NCBI GenBank assembly: GCA_021819245.1
Contig: JAKARI010000020.1
Span: forward strand, 1-32,106
Reading direction: 5' to 3'
Length of the DNA stretch: 32,106 nucleotides
From: Pseudomonadota bacterium
GTDB taxonomy: Bacteria > Pseudomonadota > Gammaproteobacteria > Acidiferrobacterales > Acidiferrobacteraceae
Notes under the pieces: generated by a model
Told to the model about the DNA's origin: nothing
Seen by the model: the letters and a program-made list of their open reading frames with translations, nothing else
The model's database searches: none
Translations under genes and position numbers: made by a program
Shown here: positions 1 through 7,467 of the stretch, piece after piece
Numbering within the stretch: the stretch's first letter is position 1
How the letters are laid out: each line of letters opens with the position of its first letter

Positions 1-521
1 ATGGGGCCATGCCGCAGAAAACGGTGGCCCATGCCCACGGACTCGACCTCGTAATGACGATAGCCATCGAATGGGTTATGGACGTAGCGTGCCGTTGCCA
101 GGAAAAAGTCCTCCTTATGGCCGCTCAAGCTGCGCGATGCCTGGAGATCGAGGGCCAACCGATTGGCGCTCACGAGACCGCCATGGGCCGCATAGTCGTA
201 GCTAAGCCGTCCCGTATAACCCCACAAGGCATGCTCATAGTGCGCGCGATCATGGGTGTCCAGGGTGCGTGTGTTGGTGGTCCCGGTGGTGGCCTCGTAA
301 CCGAGGCCGACCTGGGCGCTCCAGGCGGACTTGGCGGCGGCGCAGGCGCTGGGCGCACCAAAGAGGATACCGGTGAGCGCCGCTAGGGTGTGCAGGGCGC
401 GGATGGCGCGCGGTCGACCGCGGTTGCGGCCAGGCGCCGGCCCCCTTAGCGCCGGGGGATGGGTCCGGGAGATCAGCGGGCACACAGTGAAAGGAAACGG
501 CGCGGCACGACATCGCGCCAT
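1..521 (-). CDS. DUF481 (YdiY-like) outer membrane protein, 3' part outside window
   Basis: An open frame of about 173 codons continues past the left edge without a stop. After a hydrophobic, signal-like stretch (about codons 45-67) ending in an Ala-rich cleavage region, the mature part reads like the DUF481 family: a VGLGYEATTGTTNTRTL opening strand, alternating beta-strand pattern, and the typical segment FLATARYVHNPFDGYRHY followed by a GMGHRFL strand. This family (E. coli YdiY type) is predicted to be an outer membrane barrel of unknown function. The start is uncertain. ATG at 521 overlaps the phoR stop as TAATG but gives an unusually long N-terminus before the signal peptide; GTG at 485 is the alternative. 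Neither has a convincing ribosome binding site. It lies third in a phoB-phoR operon, which suggests co-transcription with the phosphate-type regulator. Confidence 0.75.
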   Translation of the reverse strand, partial: MARCRAAPFPFTVCPLISRTHPPALRGPAPGRNRGRPRAIRALHTLAALTGILFGAPSACAAAKSAWSAQVGLGYEATTGTTNTRTLDTHDRAHYEHALWGYTGRLSYDYAAHGGLVSANRLALDLQASRSLSGHKEDFFLATARYVHNPFDGYRHYEVESVGMGHRFLRHGP

Positions 522-1843
522 TATACTGGCGGTGGAGACGGCGGCGAGGGGTCAGCGGGGGGCTTGATCCGGCTCGATGGAAACACGCAGGTAAACGTGC
601 TGCCCCGCCCGAGGGCGCTCTCGACGGTCAGCCTGGCGTCGTGACGCAACAGGACCTTGGCGACGATTGCAAGACCAAGACCCGTGCCCCCCGCGGCCCG
701 CGATCGGCCGCTGTCGACGCGATAGAACCGCTGGGTCAGAAACGGGATGTGGCGCTCGGCGATACCCTCGCCGGTATCAGCCACGGCAAAGCGCCCCTCG
801 CCGGCGTCGACCCGCCATGTCAGGCGTATCAACCCGCCGGCCGGGGTGTGGCGAACCGCATTTTGCACGAGATTCGTAAAGGCGCTGCGCAACTCCTCGA
901 GATTGCCCACCAGGTTCGCGGCGCACCCCTCGACCTCTACGCGCTGGCCACGGTCCGCACCGAGTACGATGGCAATGTCGGTCAGGCCTTTGAGCAACGT
1001 CCCCATATCAACCGTCTCGTCGTGGGCGCGCGCGGGCGTGGTCTCAAGCCGGGAGAGCGCCAGCAGATCGTCAACCAAACGGCGCATGCGTTCAACCTGT
1101 TCGCGCATGAGTGCGATGCTCGAGCGCACCTCGCCCTCCTGGTCCTCGAAAAGGTCCGCGAAGGTCTCGAGAAAGCCCTGAAGGACCGTAAGCGGCGTGC
1201 GCAACTCATGCGAGACATCGGCCACGAAGTGCTGGCGCATCTCCTCGAGCTGCCTCACATGGGTGATATCACGGGCCATGACCAGCTTTTCATTCGCCCC
1301 GAAGGGGATGATCTGAAGGGCCACTGCCATGGGCTCGACCGGCCCATTCAAGATAAGCGGCTCGCGGTAATCGCCGGCGGCAAGATAGTCGCCAAACACC
1401 GGATCGCGGACCAAATGGACGATGCGCGCGCCGATGTCGCGCTCGACCCGCAGACCGAGGAGTCGCTCGGCCGGGGGGTTCGCCCATTCTATGACGTCAT
1501 GGCGGGTGAGCACGACCATGGCATCAGGCATCACGCTCGCGGCCGCCTGCAGGCGATCAAACAGGCCCGTAAGGCGCTCCTTGTGGCGTGCGCTGTCGCG
1601 ATCCTGTCTATGGGCCTCGCGGATGATCTCATCCCATAGGCCGCCCAACTCGGGAATGGGGGACCCCCGGCCGCGCGCCAGCCAGCCGTGCAGGCGCGCG
1701 AGCTTGCGCAAGAGCAGGATGACGACCAACCCCAGGCCGGCGGCGACGCCGGCGAGCGGCGCACCGGCGAGCGCGCCCAAAAGCCCGGCGATCGTGATGA
1801 TCGCCACGGCCACCCACCATTCGCGGCGCAACTCCGGGTGCAA
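521..1843 (-). CDS. phoR: PhoR-type sensor histidine kinase
   Basis: Membrane sensor kinase of 440 residues that would phosphorylate the adjacent PhoB. Two hydrophobic segments at about residues 11-45 form an N-terminal hairpin with almost no periplasmic loop, as in PhoR. A PAS-like domain follows (about 95-195). The HisKA dimerisation helix has the phospho-accepting His at about 212 in DVSHELRTPL. The ATP-binding domain carries an N box (NLVQNAVRHTP, about 324-334), a G1 box (DTGEG, about 356) and a G2 box (GGTGLGL, about 385). The C-terminal tail is Pro/Ser-rich. The start is TTG at 1843, three bases after the phoB stop; no in-frame ATG is available nearby, so the start is inferred. Phosphate specificity comes from the pairing and domain layout and is not proven by any sensor residue. 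Confidence 0.9.
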   Translation of the reverse strand: MHPELRREWWVAVAIITIAGLLGALAGAPLAGVAAGLGLVVILLLRKLARLHGWLARGRGSPIPELGGLWDEIIREAHRQDRDSARHKERLTGLFDRLQAAASVMPDAMVVLTRHDVIEWANPPAERLLGLRVERDIGARIVHLVRDPVFGDYLAAGDYREPLILNGPVEPMAVALQIIPFGANEKLVMARDITHVRQLEEMRQHFVADVSHELRTPLTVLQGFLETFADLFEDQEGEVRSSIALMREQVERMRRLVDDLLALSRLETTPARAHDETVDMGTLLKGLTDIAIVLGADRGQRVEVEGCAANLVGNLEELRSAFTNLVQNAVRHTPAGGLIRLTWRVDAGEGRFAVADTGEGIAERHIPFLTQRFYRVDSGRSRAAGGTGLGLAIVAKVLLRHDARLTVESALGRGSTFTCVFPSSRIKPPADPSPPSPPPV

Positions 1844-1846
1844 GGC

Positions 1847-2536
1847 CTAAGGATCCCCGGAGAACCGGTAGCCAACCCCTCTTACGGTCTGAATGTAGCG
1901 GTCATAGTGGCTGGCGGTAAGCGCCTTGCGCAAGCGGCGGATATGCACATCGACGGTACGCTCGTCGATATAGGTATTGCTGCCCCATACCGCGTCCAGG
2001 ACCCGCTCACGGCTATGGACACGCTCGGCATGGGTCATGAAAAAATGCAGCAGGCGGAACTCGGTGGGCCCCAGGGTCAGACGCTCATCGTCGGCCAGGA
2101 CCTTGTGCGTGGCCGGATCGAGCAAAAGCCCCCCTACGGCTACGATATCATCCGAGGCCATCGGCGCGACGCGCCGCAAGACCGCCCGGACCCGGGCCAC
2201 GAGCTCGCGGGGGGAAAAGGGCTTGGTCATGAAGTCATCGGCCCCGGTATTGAGGGCACGCACCTTATCCTCCTCGTCTACGCGCGCGGTCAGCATGATA
2301 ATCGGGATATTCTGAGTGAGCCGCTCACGGCGCAGCCTGCGCGCATAATCGACCCCGCTGAGGCCCGGAAGCATCCAGTCGAGCAGGATGAGGTCCGGGA
2401 GGTCGGCCAGGACCGACGTTTGGGCCTCCGTGGCGTCCTGGGCCTCGGCGCAGCGGAAATCGGCCTGCTTCAAGGCGAAGCGCACCATCGCGCGGATCGC
2501 CGGTTCGTCGTCGACAACAAGGATCTTTCCAGGCAT
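1847..2536 (-). CDS. phoB: PhoB-type phosphate response regulator
   Basis: OmpR-family response regulator of 229 residues, the same length as E. coli PhoB. The receiver domain starts MPGKILVVDDEP, has the phospho-accepting Asp in LILLDWMLPG, the conserved Thr/Ser in IIMLTAR and Lys in MTKPFSP. The C-terminal winged helix has LTLGPTEFRLLHFFM, a recognition helix region with DERTVDVHIRRLRKAL, and ends with the QTVRGVGYRF wing. I place the start at ATG 2536 rather than the in-frame ATG at 2557 because a strong AGGGAGGA site lies five bases upstream of 2536 and the shorter form matches the family. It is first in the phoB-phoR-DUF481 operon. A weak Pho-box-like array upstream may allow autoregulation. 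Confidence 0.93.
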   Translation of the reverse strand: MPGKILVVDDEPAIRAMVRFALKQADFRCAEAQDATEAQTSVLADLPDLILLDWMLPGLSGVDYARRLRRERLTQNIPIIMLTARVDEEDKVRALNTGADDFMTKPFSPRELVARVRAVLRRVAPMASDDIVAVGGLLLDPATHKVLADDERLTLGPTEFRLLHFFMTHAERVHSRERVLDAVWGSNTYIDERTVDVHIRRLRKALTASHYDRYIQTVRGVGYRFSGDP

Positions 2537-2570
2537 GATGTCCTCCCTGTTGCCCATTCAACACAACGAG

Positions 2571-2598
2571 TATGACGCTTTTGTGTCAGGTGTAACAG
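2571..2598 (-). promoter_or_regulatory. Possible degenerate Pho box upstream of phoB
   Basis: Read on the minus strand, three imperfect copies of the PhoB half-site CTGTCAT follow one another: CTGTTAC, CTGACAC and GCGTCAT, about 9 to 11 bases apart. Each matches at about five of seven positions. The location between the divergent phoB and DUF971 genes fits autoregulation, but the match is weak and spacing is not perfect. Confidence 0.3.
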
Positions 2599-2610
2599 TG
2601 GCGCAAGGAG

Positions 2611-2985
2611 ATGTCCACAGATATGCGCAAAAACACCGTACGGCCGACCGATATCAAGCTTCACCAGAAATCCCGCGTCCTCGAGGTCACGTTCGCCGAC
2701 GGCAGGCGGTTCGAGTACCCGGCCGAGTATCTGCGCGTCTACTCGCCGTCTGCCGAGGTTCGTGGCCATGGCCCGGGCCAGGAGGTGCTGCAGGTCGGCA
2801 AGGAATCGGTCAATATTGCCGCCATCGAGCCGGTCGGTACCTATGCTGTACTCTTGCGCTTCGATGACGGTCATGACACCGGCATCTATTCCTGGGACCT
2901 GCTCTATAATCTGGGCGTCCACCAGGAGGAGCTGTGGCGTGAGTATCAAAGCCGCCTCGAGCAGGCGGGACACAGGCGAACGTGA
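2611..2985 (+). CDS. DUF971 domain protein
   Basis: Small soluble protein of 124 residues (or 120 if translation starts at ATG 2623). It has the DUF971 pattern: [20 protein letters not shown], a [17 protein letters not shown] segment, and a C-terminal [17 protein letters not shown] motif. The fold is also found as the N-terminal domain of gamma-butyrobetaine hydroxylase-like enzymes; the stand-alone bacterial protein has no firmly assigned function. An AAGGAG site touches ATG 2611 and lies 12 bases before ATG 2623, so neither start has ideal spacing. The stop is followed after four bases by ubiE, so it is probably the first gene of the ubiquinone operon. A neighbouring DUF971 gene beside ubiE is, to my knowledge, common in gammaproteobacteria. 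Confidence 0.85.
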   Translation: MSTDMRKNTVRPTDIKLHQKSRVLEVTFADGRRFEYPAEYLRVYSPSAEVRGHGPGQEVLQVGKESVNIAAIEPVGTYAVLLRFDDGHDTGIYSWDLLYNLGVHQEELWREYQSRLEQAGHRRT

Positions 2986-2989
2986 CGCT

Positions 2990-3748
2990 ATGGATAAGGG
3001 ACAGACGGAATCCACGACCCATTTTGGTTACCGTGAGGTCTCCGAGAGTGAAAAAACGCGGCTCGTAGGGCGCGTATTCCGCTCGGTCGCCACACGCTAT
3101 GACCTCATGAACGACCTCATGTCCGGGGGACTGCACCGGGCGTGGAAGGCGTTTGCGCTGAATATGGCCGCGGCCAAGCCCGGGGAACGGATCCTCGACC
3201 TCGCCGGCGGCACCGGGGATCTGGCGACGGCGATGGCCGCGCGCGTGGCCGATCGCGGCCTGGTCGTCTTGAGCGACATCAATGACGCCATGCTCGCCGT
3301 CGGCCGCGACCGCCTCATGGATCGGGGCATGCCACGCCCGCTTGCCTATGTCCAGGCGAATGCCGAGGCCCTGCCGTTTCCCGACAACACCTTCGACCTC
3401 ATCACGATTGGCTTTGGCCTGCGCAACGTCACCCACAAGGACCGCGCGCTTGCGGCCATGTTCCGGGCGCTCCGGCCCGGGGGCCGCTGTATCGTGCTGG
3501 AGTTCTCGCACCCCCGATCGCCGCTTCTCAGTCGGCTCTACGACGCCTACTCGTTTGCGGTGGTGCCAAGGCTTGGGCGCTATGTCGCGCAGGATGAGGA
3601 GAGCTACCGCTATCTCGTGGAATCCATTCGCAAGCATCCCGATCAGGAGGGCCTGAAGGGGCTTATGGAGGGGGCGGGGCTCCAGCGGGTCGGATACTGG
3701 AATCTGACCGGCGGGATTGTCGCCGTACACAGGGGCTACAAATTCTGA
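2990..3748 (+). CDS. ubiE: Ubiquinone/menaquinone C-methyltransferase UbiE
   Basis: Class I SAM-dependent methyltransferase of 252 residues (E. coli UbiE has 251) that adds the C-methyl group of the ubiquinone ring and acts on demethylmenaquinone where present. Family signatures are [20 protein letters not shown] (about residues 33-52), the SAM-binding LDLAGGTGD (about 69-77), and the second UbiE signature GFGLRNV (about 141-147). The C-terminus [15 protein letters not shown] is typical. The start at ATG 2990 is chosen because it matches the family length and lies just after the DUF971 stop; the same frame is open further upstream, inside DUF971. The stop TGA overlaps the ATG of the RDD gene (TGATG). 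Confidence 0.96.
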   Translation: MDKGQTESTTHFGYREVSESEKTRLVGRVFRSVATRYDLMNDLMSGGLHRAWKAFALNMAAAKPGERILDLAGGTGDLATAMAARVADRGLVVLSDINDAMLAVGRDRLMDRGMPRPLAYVQANAEALPFPDNTFDLITIGFGLRNVTHKDRALAAMFRALRPGGRCIVLEFSHPRSPLLSRLYDAYSFAVVPRLGRYVAQDEESYRYLVESIRKHPDQEGLKGLMEGAGLQRVGYWNLTGGIVAVHRGYKF

Positions 3749-4239
3749 TGGCGGCAACGCTTGCTTCAACGAAGGATCGGCATGGGCAGGCGGCCGATCT
3801 GCTGTATGCCGGCTTCTGGCGGCGCATGGCGGCAGACTTGGTCGACAATATCATGCTGCTGCCGATCCTGTCCGCGCTCGCGCCGACACGGTGGCCCGCG
3901 CACCCGACCCTCGTGGCGCTCGCCCAGGCGATGGCCGCCGACCCCTTTCGCCAGTTTCTCGGTCTCATCTTTAGTGTCGCCTACTCGGTGGTGTTCTGGG
4001 TGAAATTTCTCGGCACCCCGGGCAAGCTCCTCTTGTCATGCCACCTCGTGGATGCCCACACCCTGGGCCCGCTTTCGGTCGGGCAGTCGCTCCTGCGCAA
4101 TCTCGGCTACCTGGTGTCCTACGCGACCCTGGGCCTGGGCTTTTTGTGGATTGCCTGGGACCCGCGCAAGCAGGGCTTTCACGACAAGATTGCAGGCTCG
4201 GTGGTGCTCCATGTGCCGCGCCGAGCGCGACGGGGGTAA
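3748..4239 (+). CDS. RDD family membrane protein
   Basis: Integral membrane protein of 163 residues with three likely membrane segments (about 30-47, 70-88 and 118-136). The RDD family pattern is visible: an Arg in the first helix entry (GFWRRMAADLVDN) with two Asp residues four and seven positions later, LGTPGKLLLSCHLVD in the middle, and the C-terminal KQGFHDKIAGSVV motif. The biochemical role of RDD proteins is mostly unknown; some have been linked to ion exchange. Its start overlaps the ubiE stop by one base and its stop overlaps the ubiJ start (TAATG), so translation is tightly coupled to two ubiquinone genes. E. coli has no such gene here. A role in quinone synthesis or membrane placement of the Ubi complex is only an inference from position. 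Confidence 0.88.
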   Translation: MAATLASTKDRHGQAADLLYAGFWRRMAADLVDNIMLLPILSALAPTRWPAHPTLVALAQAMAADPFRQFLGLIFSVAYSVVFWVKFLGTPGKLLLSCHLVDAHTLGPLSVGQSLLRNLGYLVSYATLGLGFLWIAWDPRKQGFHDKIAGSVVLHVPRRARRG

Positions 4240-4838
4240 TGGTGCGCATCGCGCTTTTTGCCCTGGAGCAGGCCTTGAACCTCCCCTTTCGCATCGATCC
4301 CGAGGCACGCGTGGGGCTTGCCGCGCTCGCTGGGCGATCGGTGCGCGTGACGCTCACCCACCCGGCGCAGTCCTTTGACCTCGTGTTCGGCGCCGAGCGC
4401 GTCTCGGTGCGCGCGCCGGCCGGTGCCCCCGATGTGGTGGTGCGCGGCTCGGCATGGCAACTCGCCGCCCTCATGCGCGCGCGGCCCGAGCAGACACAGC
4501 AGGCTGCGGCCTCGGGGCTGTCGATGGAAGGCGACATCGATACCGCGTGGGCCATGAAACGGCTTTTCGAAAACGCGCCCATCGACTGGCAAGAGGCGTT
4601 GGCCGGCGCGATAGGCGACATACCCGCGCAGATCGTGTCCCGGGGCCTGAGGCGGGCCGGCGACTCCGTACGGTATGCAGCGAAACGTCTGGCGGCCAAC
4701 GCGGTGGTGTTCTTGCAGGATGAGGGGCGGGCGCTCCCGCGCCCCTGGGAGATGGAGGAGTTTCTGGCGGCCGTGGATACTTTGCGCGATGACGTGGAGC
4801 GGCTCGGCCAGCGTGTGCGCCGCCTGAAGACGCACTGA
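4239..4838 (+). CDS. ubiJ: UbiJ, SCP2-domain ubiquinone biosynthesis accessory factor
   Basis: Protein of 199 residues with an SCP2 sterol-carrier fold over about residues 1-105 (family features include the RVTLTHPAQSFDLVFGAE and DVVVRGSAWQLAALM segments and the LSMEGD turn) and a C-terminal coiled-coil (about 165-199: MEEFLAAVDTLRDDVERLG). UbiJ is known as a lipid-binding organiser of the soluble Ubi metabolon together with UbiK. The start ATG 4239 shares a base with the RDD stop, and the stop shares a base with the ubiB start. Length is close to that of E. coli UbiJ (201). The frame is open upstream, but residues before 4239 are antiparallel to nothing in the family and overlap the RDD gene. 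Confidence 0.92.
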   Translation: MVRIALFALEQALNLPFRIDPEARVGLAALAGRSVRVTLTHPAQSFDLVFGAERVSVRAPAGAPDVVVRGSAWQLAALMRARPEQTQQAAASGLSMEGDIDTAWAMKRLFENAPIDWQEALAGAIGDIPAQIVSRGLRRAGDSVRYAAKRLAANAVVFLQDEGRALPRPWEMEEFLAAVDTLRDDVERLGQRVRRLKTH

Positions 4839-6499
4839 TGCGCATCCTCGGGCGGGCGCGGCGGCTTTTGCGCATTACGGTGGTCTTCATCTCGCACGGG
4901 CTCGATGAATTCGTCTTCAATCTCCATCTCTTTAGGCCCTATGCCTATGTCCTGCGGCTCGCCCCGTGGCAATGGCGGCGCAGGCGCGCGCCGCGCGGCG
5001 TGCGCCTGCGCCAGGCCCTCGAGGAGCTCGGGCCGATCTTCATAAAATTCGGGCAGATGCTCTCGACCCGGCCGGACCTGGTACCGGACGATATCGTCGT
5101 AGAGCTCAGTCGCCTGCAGGATCGGGTGCCGCCGTTTGCGGGGGAACAGGCAATCGCCCTGATCGAGGCCGCCTACGGCATGCCGCTTGCGCAGGCCTTC
5201 CGGACCTTCGATGCAACCCCGGTGGCCTCGGCGTCGGTCGCTCAGGTCCATTTCGCCACCCTGCACGATGGGACGGAGGTCGCGGTCAAGGTGCTGCGGC
5301 CGGGGATCGAGACCATCCTGGAACGCGACCTCGCGCTGCTTCGGACCCTTGCGCAGCTGGCCGTGCGCTACTGGCCCGATGCCCGGCGGCTGCGACCCCT
5401 CGAGGTGGTCAAGGAATACGAGAAGGTCGTCCACGACGAGATGGATTTGGCCCACGAGGCCGCGAATGCGAGTCAGTTGCGCTCGAACTTCCGCGACTCC
5501 TCGCTCCTGTATGTGCCGCAGGTGTTCTGGGACTATACGCGCCGATCGGTCATGGTCATGGAACGGATCACGGGCGTGCCGATCTCGAACCGGGAGGCGC
5601 TGATCGCAAACGGCGTCGACCTGCGCCGCCTCGCCCATAACGGCGTGGAGATATTCTTCACGCAGGCGTTTCGTGACGGGTTTTTCCACGCCGACATGCA
5701 CCCTGGCAATATCTTCGTGTCATTTACCGGACAATACCGGGCCGTGGACTTCGGGATCATGGGCACGCTCAGTGCTGACGACAAGTATTATCTCGCCGAG
5801 AACATCCTCGGTTTTCTGAACCGTGACTACCGCAGCATCGCCGAGGCCCACGTACGCGCCGGCTGGGTCCCCAAGGAAACGCGCGTCGACGAGCTCGAGG
5901 GGGCGATCCGCACGGTCTGCGAGCCGATATTCGCAAAGCCCATAAAGGACATATCGTTCGGCCGCCTGCTCATGAACCTCTTTCAGACCGCGCGGCGGTT
6001 CAATATGGAGGTCCAGCCGCAGCTCGTGCTCCTGCAGAAGACCCTGTTCAATATCGAAGGGCTCGGGCGCCGGCTGTACCCTGACCTGGACCTGTGGGTC
6101 ACGGCCAAGCCGTTCCTCGAGCGCTGGATGCGCGAACAGCTGGGCCCGCGCGCGGTCTGGAACGCCCTGCGCAAGGAGTACCCGAACTGGATCCATGTCC
6201 TGCCCGAGATCCCGCGCTATCTCGGTGCCACCCTCAAGCAGGCCAAGGACGGGGAATTGTCGGTGCGCGGGCGATCAGACGAGATCGAGCGCCTGGCGCA
6301 AGACATGCGCATACGCCATCGGCGCATCATGATCGGTATGCTGGGCGGGATGCTAGTGGCCGGCGGGCTCGGGGGCTTTGCCATGAGCCACCCGGGGCTG
6401 ATCGCCCGCCACCTCGACGCAATCGAGATCGCGATCGGCGCGCCTGGGTTGGCCTTGCTCGCATGGTCATTGTTCGATCTCATCCGCCGCCCCCCTTAA
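4838..6499 (+). CDS. ubiB: UbiB, atypical kinase/ATPase for ubiquinone biosynthesis
   Basis: Membrane-anchored UbiB/ADCK family protein of 553 residues (E. coli 546). The diagnostic KxGQ motif is present (IKFGQMLSTRP, Lys at about 70), followed by the Ala-rich nucleotide loop (ASASVAQVH, about 130-138), the catalytic-type Lys (AVKVLRPG, about 151), the HADMHPGN motif (about 284-291) and the metal-binding DFG (about 304-306). Two hydrophobic helices at the C-terminus (about 500-545) anchor it in the inner membrane. UbiB is required for ubiquinone synthesis, probably extracting lipid precursors from the membrane by ATPase activity. It is last in the operon, and its start overlaps the ubiJ stop (TGATG). 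Confidence 0.96.
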   Translation: MRILGRARRLLRITVVFISHGLDEFVFNLHLFRPYAYVLRLAPWQWRRRRAPRGVRLRQALEELGPIFIKFGQMLSTRPDLVPDDIVVELSRLQDRVPPFAGEQAIALIEAAYGMPLAQAFRTFDATPVASASVAQVHFATLHDGTEVAVKVLRPGIETILERDLALLRTLAQLAVRYWPDARRLRPLEVVKEYEKVVHDEMDLAHEAANASQLRSNFRDSSLLYVPQVFWDYTRRSVMVMERITGVPISNREALIANGVDLRRLAHNGVEIFFTQAFRDGFFHADMHPGNIFVSFTGQYRAVDFGIMGTLSADDKYYLAENILGFLNRDYRSIAEAHVRAGWVPKETRVDELEGAIRTVCEPIFAKPIKDISFGRLLMNLFQTARRFNMEVQPQLVLLQKTLFNIEGLGRRLYPDLDLWVTAKPFLERWMREQLGPRAVWNALRKEYPNWIHVLPEIPRYLGATLKQAKDGELSVRGRSDEIERLAQDMRIRHRRIMIGMLGGMLVAGGLGGFAMSHPGLIARHLDAIEIAIGAPGLALLAWSLFDLIRRPP

Positions 6500-6515
6500 G
6501 GCACGGACCTCGAGG

Positions 6516-6532
6516 CGGGCCTTCGGGACCCG
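6516..6532. terminator. UUCG-tetraloop hairpin between convergent ubiB and barrel gene
   Basis: CGGGCC-TTCG-GGACCCG forms a six-pair stem with one bulged A, closed by the canonical C(UUCG)G tetraloop. It sits in the 39 bp gap between two convergent genes. There is no T-run, so it would be a weak intrinsic terminator or an mRNA 3'-end stabiliser for ubiB. Confidence 0.45.
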
Positions 6533-6538
6533 TTGCGC

Positions 6539-7228
6539 CTAGAAATCGTAGCCAAGCCGCAGGCCGATCACGGGCCAGAGCTTATAAGAGCGTGCGCGGG
6601 CATTGGCGTTGGCCTGGGCAGCCGCCACGTCCGAGGCGAGCGTGGCATTGTTGTAGGGGTTGCTCGCATTCAGCTGGACATCGGCGCTGCCGGTAAAGAG
6701 CACCCCTATATCAAACCCCATGGAGAAGCCGGACCGGCGGGCGGCCTTGCTCCCCCAGCCGATGCCGAGATAGGGGGCCACGCGCCGGTAGGTCAATTGC
6801 CCGGAAAAGGTACCGACCTCGGCCCCGGTATAGGTATCCCCGTTGATGACATAACTGCCGCTGGGATCGTAGGAATAGGCGGTGACGCGATTTTGATTGA
6901 TCATGGCCCCGCCCGTGATCCGGAATACCCCCGCGAACGGGTAATAGTTGAGCAGCACCGGTATGGTCTGAAGGCGCAGGGTGGCGTTGTAGGGGATGGC
7001 GTTGTTGGAGCTTGTATACGTCCCCGCACGGCTCTCGCTCACATGGTTGATGCCCACCGCCAGATCCAGGGTGCCGGGGATGAGCGCGGTCGAGACCTGC
7101 ACGCCCAGCCCCAAGGTGGACGCCCCGACCGAGACGTTGACCGGCTGGGCATTCGCCGCCCCCATCATCGCGCCGCCTGCAAGCGCCGCTATCAGACCCG
7201 CGCTCCGCCCCCACGACCGCATACCCAT
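6539..7228 (-). CDS. Outer membrane beta-barrel protein, unnamed family
   Basis: Protein of 229 residues with a clear signal peptide (Arg-containing start, hydrophobic core LIAALAGGAMMGAA, cleavage after ANA at about residue 28). The mature part alternates polar and hydrophobic residues in short strands (for example LQTIPVLLNYYPFAGVFRITGGAMI, and RRVAPYLGIGWGSKA) and ends in the aromatic-terminated strand GLRLGYDF, as barrels recognised by the BAM complex do. Eight to ten strands are plausible. The function is unknown; it is not a convincing OmpW or OmpA. ATG 7228 is chosen over the GTG at 7234 because a GGGAGGGAG site precedes it by about five bases; ATG 7222 is also possible. It is transcribed alone, convergent to ubiB. 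Confidence 0.8.
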   Translation of the reverse strand: MGMRSWGRSAGLIAALAGGAMMGAANAQPVNVSVGASTLGLGVQVSTALIPGTLDLAVGINHVSESRAGTYTSSNNAIPYNATLRLQTIPVLLNYYPFAGVFRITGGAMINQNRVTAYSYDPSGSYVINGDTYTGAEVGTFSGQLTYRRVAPYLGIGWGSKAARRSGFSMGFDIGVLFTGSADVQLNASNPYNNATLASDVAAAQANANARARSYKLWPVIGLRLGYDF

Positions 7229-7344
7229 GTCCACTCCCTCCCGTTTTTGTGTCTTTTAAGGTTTTTGGTATCACGGTGCGCCCGAACATCGCGCCCCTTC
7301 GTGCAGCATAGCAGGGGTCCCATCGGAAAAATCGCCTGGTGCGG

Positions 7345-7392
7345 TCCCCCTTTGGGGATAGCGGCCGCCGTGCCCGTAGGGCCCGCCGGGCC
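7345..7392 (-). terminator. Possible terminator of the gpmI-envC-ctpA-GNAT operon
   Basis: Two short perfect hairpins lie downstream of the acetyltransferase stop: GGCCC-gcc-GGGCC (7380-7392) and TCCCC-cttt-GGGGA (7345-7358), and a run of five T on the minus strand follows some 13 bases later. The T-run is too far from the stem for a textbook terminator. The rest of 7235-7467 holds no gene; it should contain the promoter of the barrel gene, but I see no strong -35/-10 pair. Confidence 0.3.
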
Positions 7393-7467
7393 ACATGCGG
7401 GGGCAGGGATCACGCAGGGTGGACTGGATGGGTGCGCGCGGCCGGTTATGGCAGGGCCGAGGCGTGA

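Noticed and set aside
641-1639. Open frame on the plus strand opposite phoR
   Set aside because: Shadow of a clear histidine kinase gene; no domain pattern.
3971-5701. Long open frame on the minus strand (576 codons) opposite RDD, ubiJ and ubiB
   Set aside because: It is antisense to three well-recognised genes, has no family features and is rich in Arg/Pro/Ala; such long shadows are expected in GC-rich DNA.
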